Source of the DNA: Polaromonas sp. | GTDB lineage: Bacteria; Pseudomonadota; Gammaproteobacteria; Burkholderiales; Burkholderiaceae_C | NCBI GenBank assembly: GCA_013824015.1 | Contig: PNNC01000193.1 | Coordinates: 1-34,135, forward strand | Length of the DNA: 34,135 bases | Reading direction: 5' to 3' | Part shown: positions 33,430 to 34,135 of the stretch, piece by piece | Numbering within the stretch: the stretch's first letter is position 1 | Layout of the letters: each line of letters opens with the position of its first letter | Made by a program: the position numbers and the translations under genes | Notes under the pieces: generated by a model | Databases searched by the model: none | What the model was told of the DNA's origin: nothing | Seen by the model: the letters and a program-made list of their open reading frames with translations, nothing else

Positions 33430-33678
33430 ATGCTCCAACTCCGCCCCAACTGCGAATGTTGCAACCGCGACCTGCCGTCCGACTCGGCCGAGGCCCGCAT
33501 CTGCACCTTTGAATGCACCTTCTGCAGCGACTGCGCCGGCAACAAGCTGCAGGGCATCTGCCCCAACTGCGGTGGTGAACTGCTGGCCCGGCCGCGCCGG
33601 CCCGCCGACAAGCTGGCGAAGTATCCGGCGTCCAGCGAACGGGTGTTCAAGCCGGCCGGTTGCGGGGCCGCCGCATGA
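33430..33678 (+). CDS. DUF1272 zinc-ribbon protein
   Basis: This is an 82-residue protein with the DUF1272 pattern: MLQLRPNCECCNRDLP, then ICTFECTFCSDCAGN and ICPNCGGELLARPRRP. Nine cysteines in pairs point to zinc or iron-sulfur binding. Function is unknown. Its stop overlaps the LysE-type start by four bases (ATGA), so the two are translated together, an arrangement that hints at a linked role in amino-acid export or sensing. Confidence 0.9.
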   Translation: MLQLRPNCECCNRDLPSDSAEARICTFECTFCSDCAGNKLQGICPNCGGELLARPRRPADKLAKYPASSERVFKPAGCGAAA

Positions 33679-34135
33679 CAGCCACCGCCCTGCTGCTGTT
33701 TGCCGCCGTCGCGCTGGCCGTGATCGCCACGCCCGGCCCGACCGTGCTGCTGGCGCTGATCAATGGCTCGCGTTACGGCGTGCGCCGCTCGGTGCCCGGC
33801 ATGCTGGGCGCGGTGGCTTCGGACTTTGTGCTGGTCGGCGCGGTGGCGCTGGGCCTGGGCGCGCTGCTGGCGGCCTCGGAGTTCTGGTTCTCGGTGCTCA
33901 AGTGGGTGGGCGCCGCTTACCTGGCCTGGCTGGGCGTGCGCTTGCTCAGGTCCAAAGGTGGCTTCGCGCTGCCGGCCGGCGAACTGGCGGCCGCACCGCG
34001 CAACGGCCGGGCGATCTTCATGAAGTCCTTCCTGGTGGCGGCGACCAATCCCAAGGGCTACCTGTTCTGCTCGGCCCTGCTGCCGCAGTTCATCGACCCG
34101 GCCGCCGCGCAGGCGCCGCAGTACCTCACGATCGC
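33675..34135 (+). CDS. LysE/RhtB-family exporter, N-terminal part
   Basis: This is the first 153 or so residues of an amino-acid exporter; the window ends inside the gene. The opening TALLLFAAVALAVIATPGPTVLLALING is the LysE/RhtB signature, with the PGP motif after the first membrane helix. Further hydrophobic segments follow (ASDFVLVGAVALGLGALLAAS, VLKWVGAAYLAWLGVRLL) and FLVAATNPKGYLFCSALLPQFI is the conserved NPK loop. Substrate is unassigned; homoserine, threonine or similar is typical. It overlaps the DUF1272 gene by four bases. Confidence 0.9.
   Translation, partial: MTATALLLFAAVALAVIATPGPTVLLALINGSRYGVRRSVPGMLGAVASDFVLVGAVALGLGALLAASEFWFSVLKWVGAAYLAWLGVRLLRSKGGFALPAGELAAAPRNGRAIFMKSFLVAATNPKGYLFCSALLPQFIDPAAAQAPQYLTI

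Overview
The window is high-GC, densely coding bacterial chromosome and reads as core genome of a betaproteobacterium. Several things point to Burkholderiales, most likely Comamonadaceae near Polaromonas, Rhodoferax or Variovorax: the pepA-holC and lptF-lptG arrangement, a short-N-terminus HrpA, an ArgA-type N-acetylglutamate synthase, a NfeD/SPFH pair, DUF2237, DUF1272 and DUF3309 proteins, and a short dispersed repeat containing GCTATTGAATTGATAGC. The family placement is inferred from recognised proteins and not from any search.

Layout. 1-2251 (minus): start of a Yej-type oligopeptide/microcin C ABC importer (yejA, then yejB running off the left edge). 2345-3145 (plus): fabI. 3146-3364: non-coding, holding two opposed copies of the dispersed repeat. 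3365-4135 (minus): GNAT acetyltransferase. 4250-5158 (plus): exported ATP-dependent DNA ligase (LigE type). 5178-7454 (minus): PLP-dependent basic amino acid decarboxylase. 7621-9409 (plus): NfeD, SPFH/paraslipin and DUF2237. 9466-9555: tRNA-Ser(GGA) with promoter and terminator. 9740-10252 (plus): GAF protein, sharing a terminator with the convergent lipoprotein-type LivK (10354-11547, minus). 11855-14096 (minus): pepA-holC-hypothetical, with 4-bp overlaps. 14170-16810 (plus): lptF-lptG-cbiX, all overlapping. 16893-19042 (plus): cysB and a methionine-type aminotransferase. 19043-19754: about 700 bp of repeats, nested hairpins and a G-tract cluster. 19755-19913 (plus): a 52-aa DUF3309 protein. 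19980-28612 (minus): hrpA followed by two tandem paralogous TPR-glycosyltransferase genes. 28691-29926 (minus): membrane protein with a degenerate GGDEF domain. 30038-31384 (plus): argA. 31495-31929 (plus): an AT-richer orphan membrane protein. 32197-34135: OsmC protein, DsbA/FrnE-like oxidoreductase (minus), DUF1272 protein, and a LysE exporter cut by the right edge.

How the genes relate. Most neighbours are housekeeping genes: fatty-acid synthesis (fabI), LPS export (lptFG), DNA polymerase III chi (holC), sulfur and siroheme metabolism (cbiX, cysB, aminotransferase), arginine synthesis (argA) and RNA processing (hrpA). No CRISPR array, integrase, transposase, prophage or recognised defence system is present. 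The parts least explained by ordinary annotation are the four-copy dispersed repeat (one copy lies in frame inside hrpA), the structured 19.2-19.6 kb spacer, and the tandem TPR-glycosyltransferase pair.
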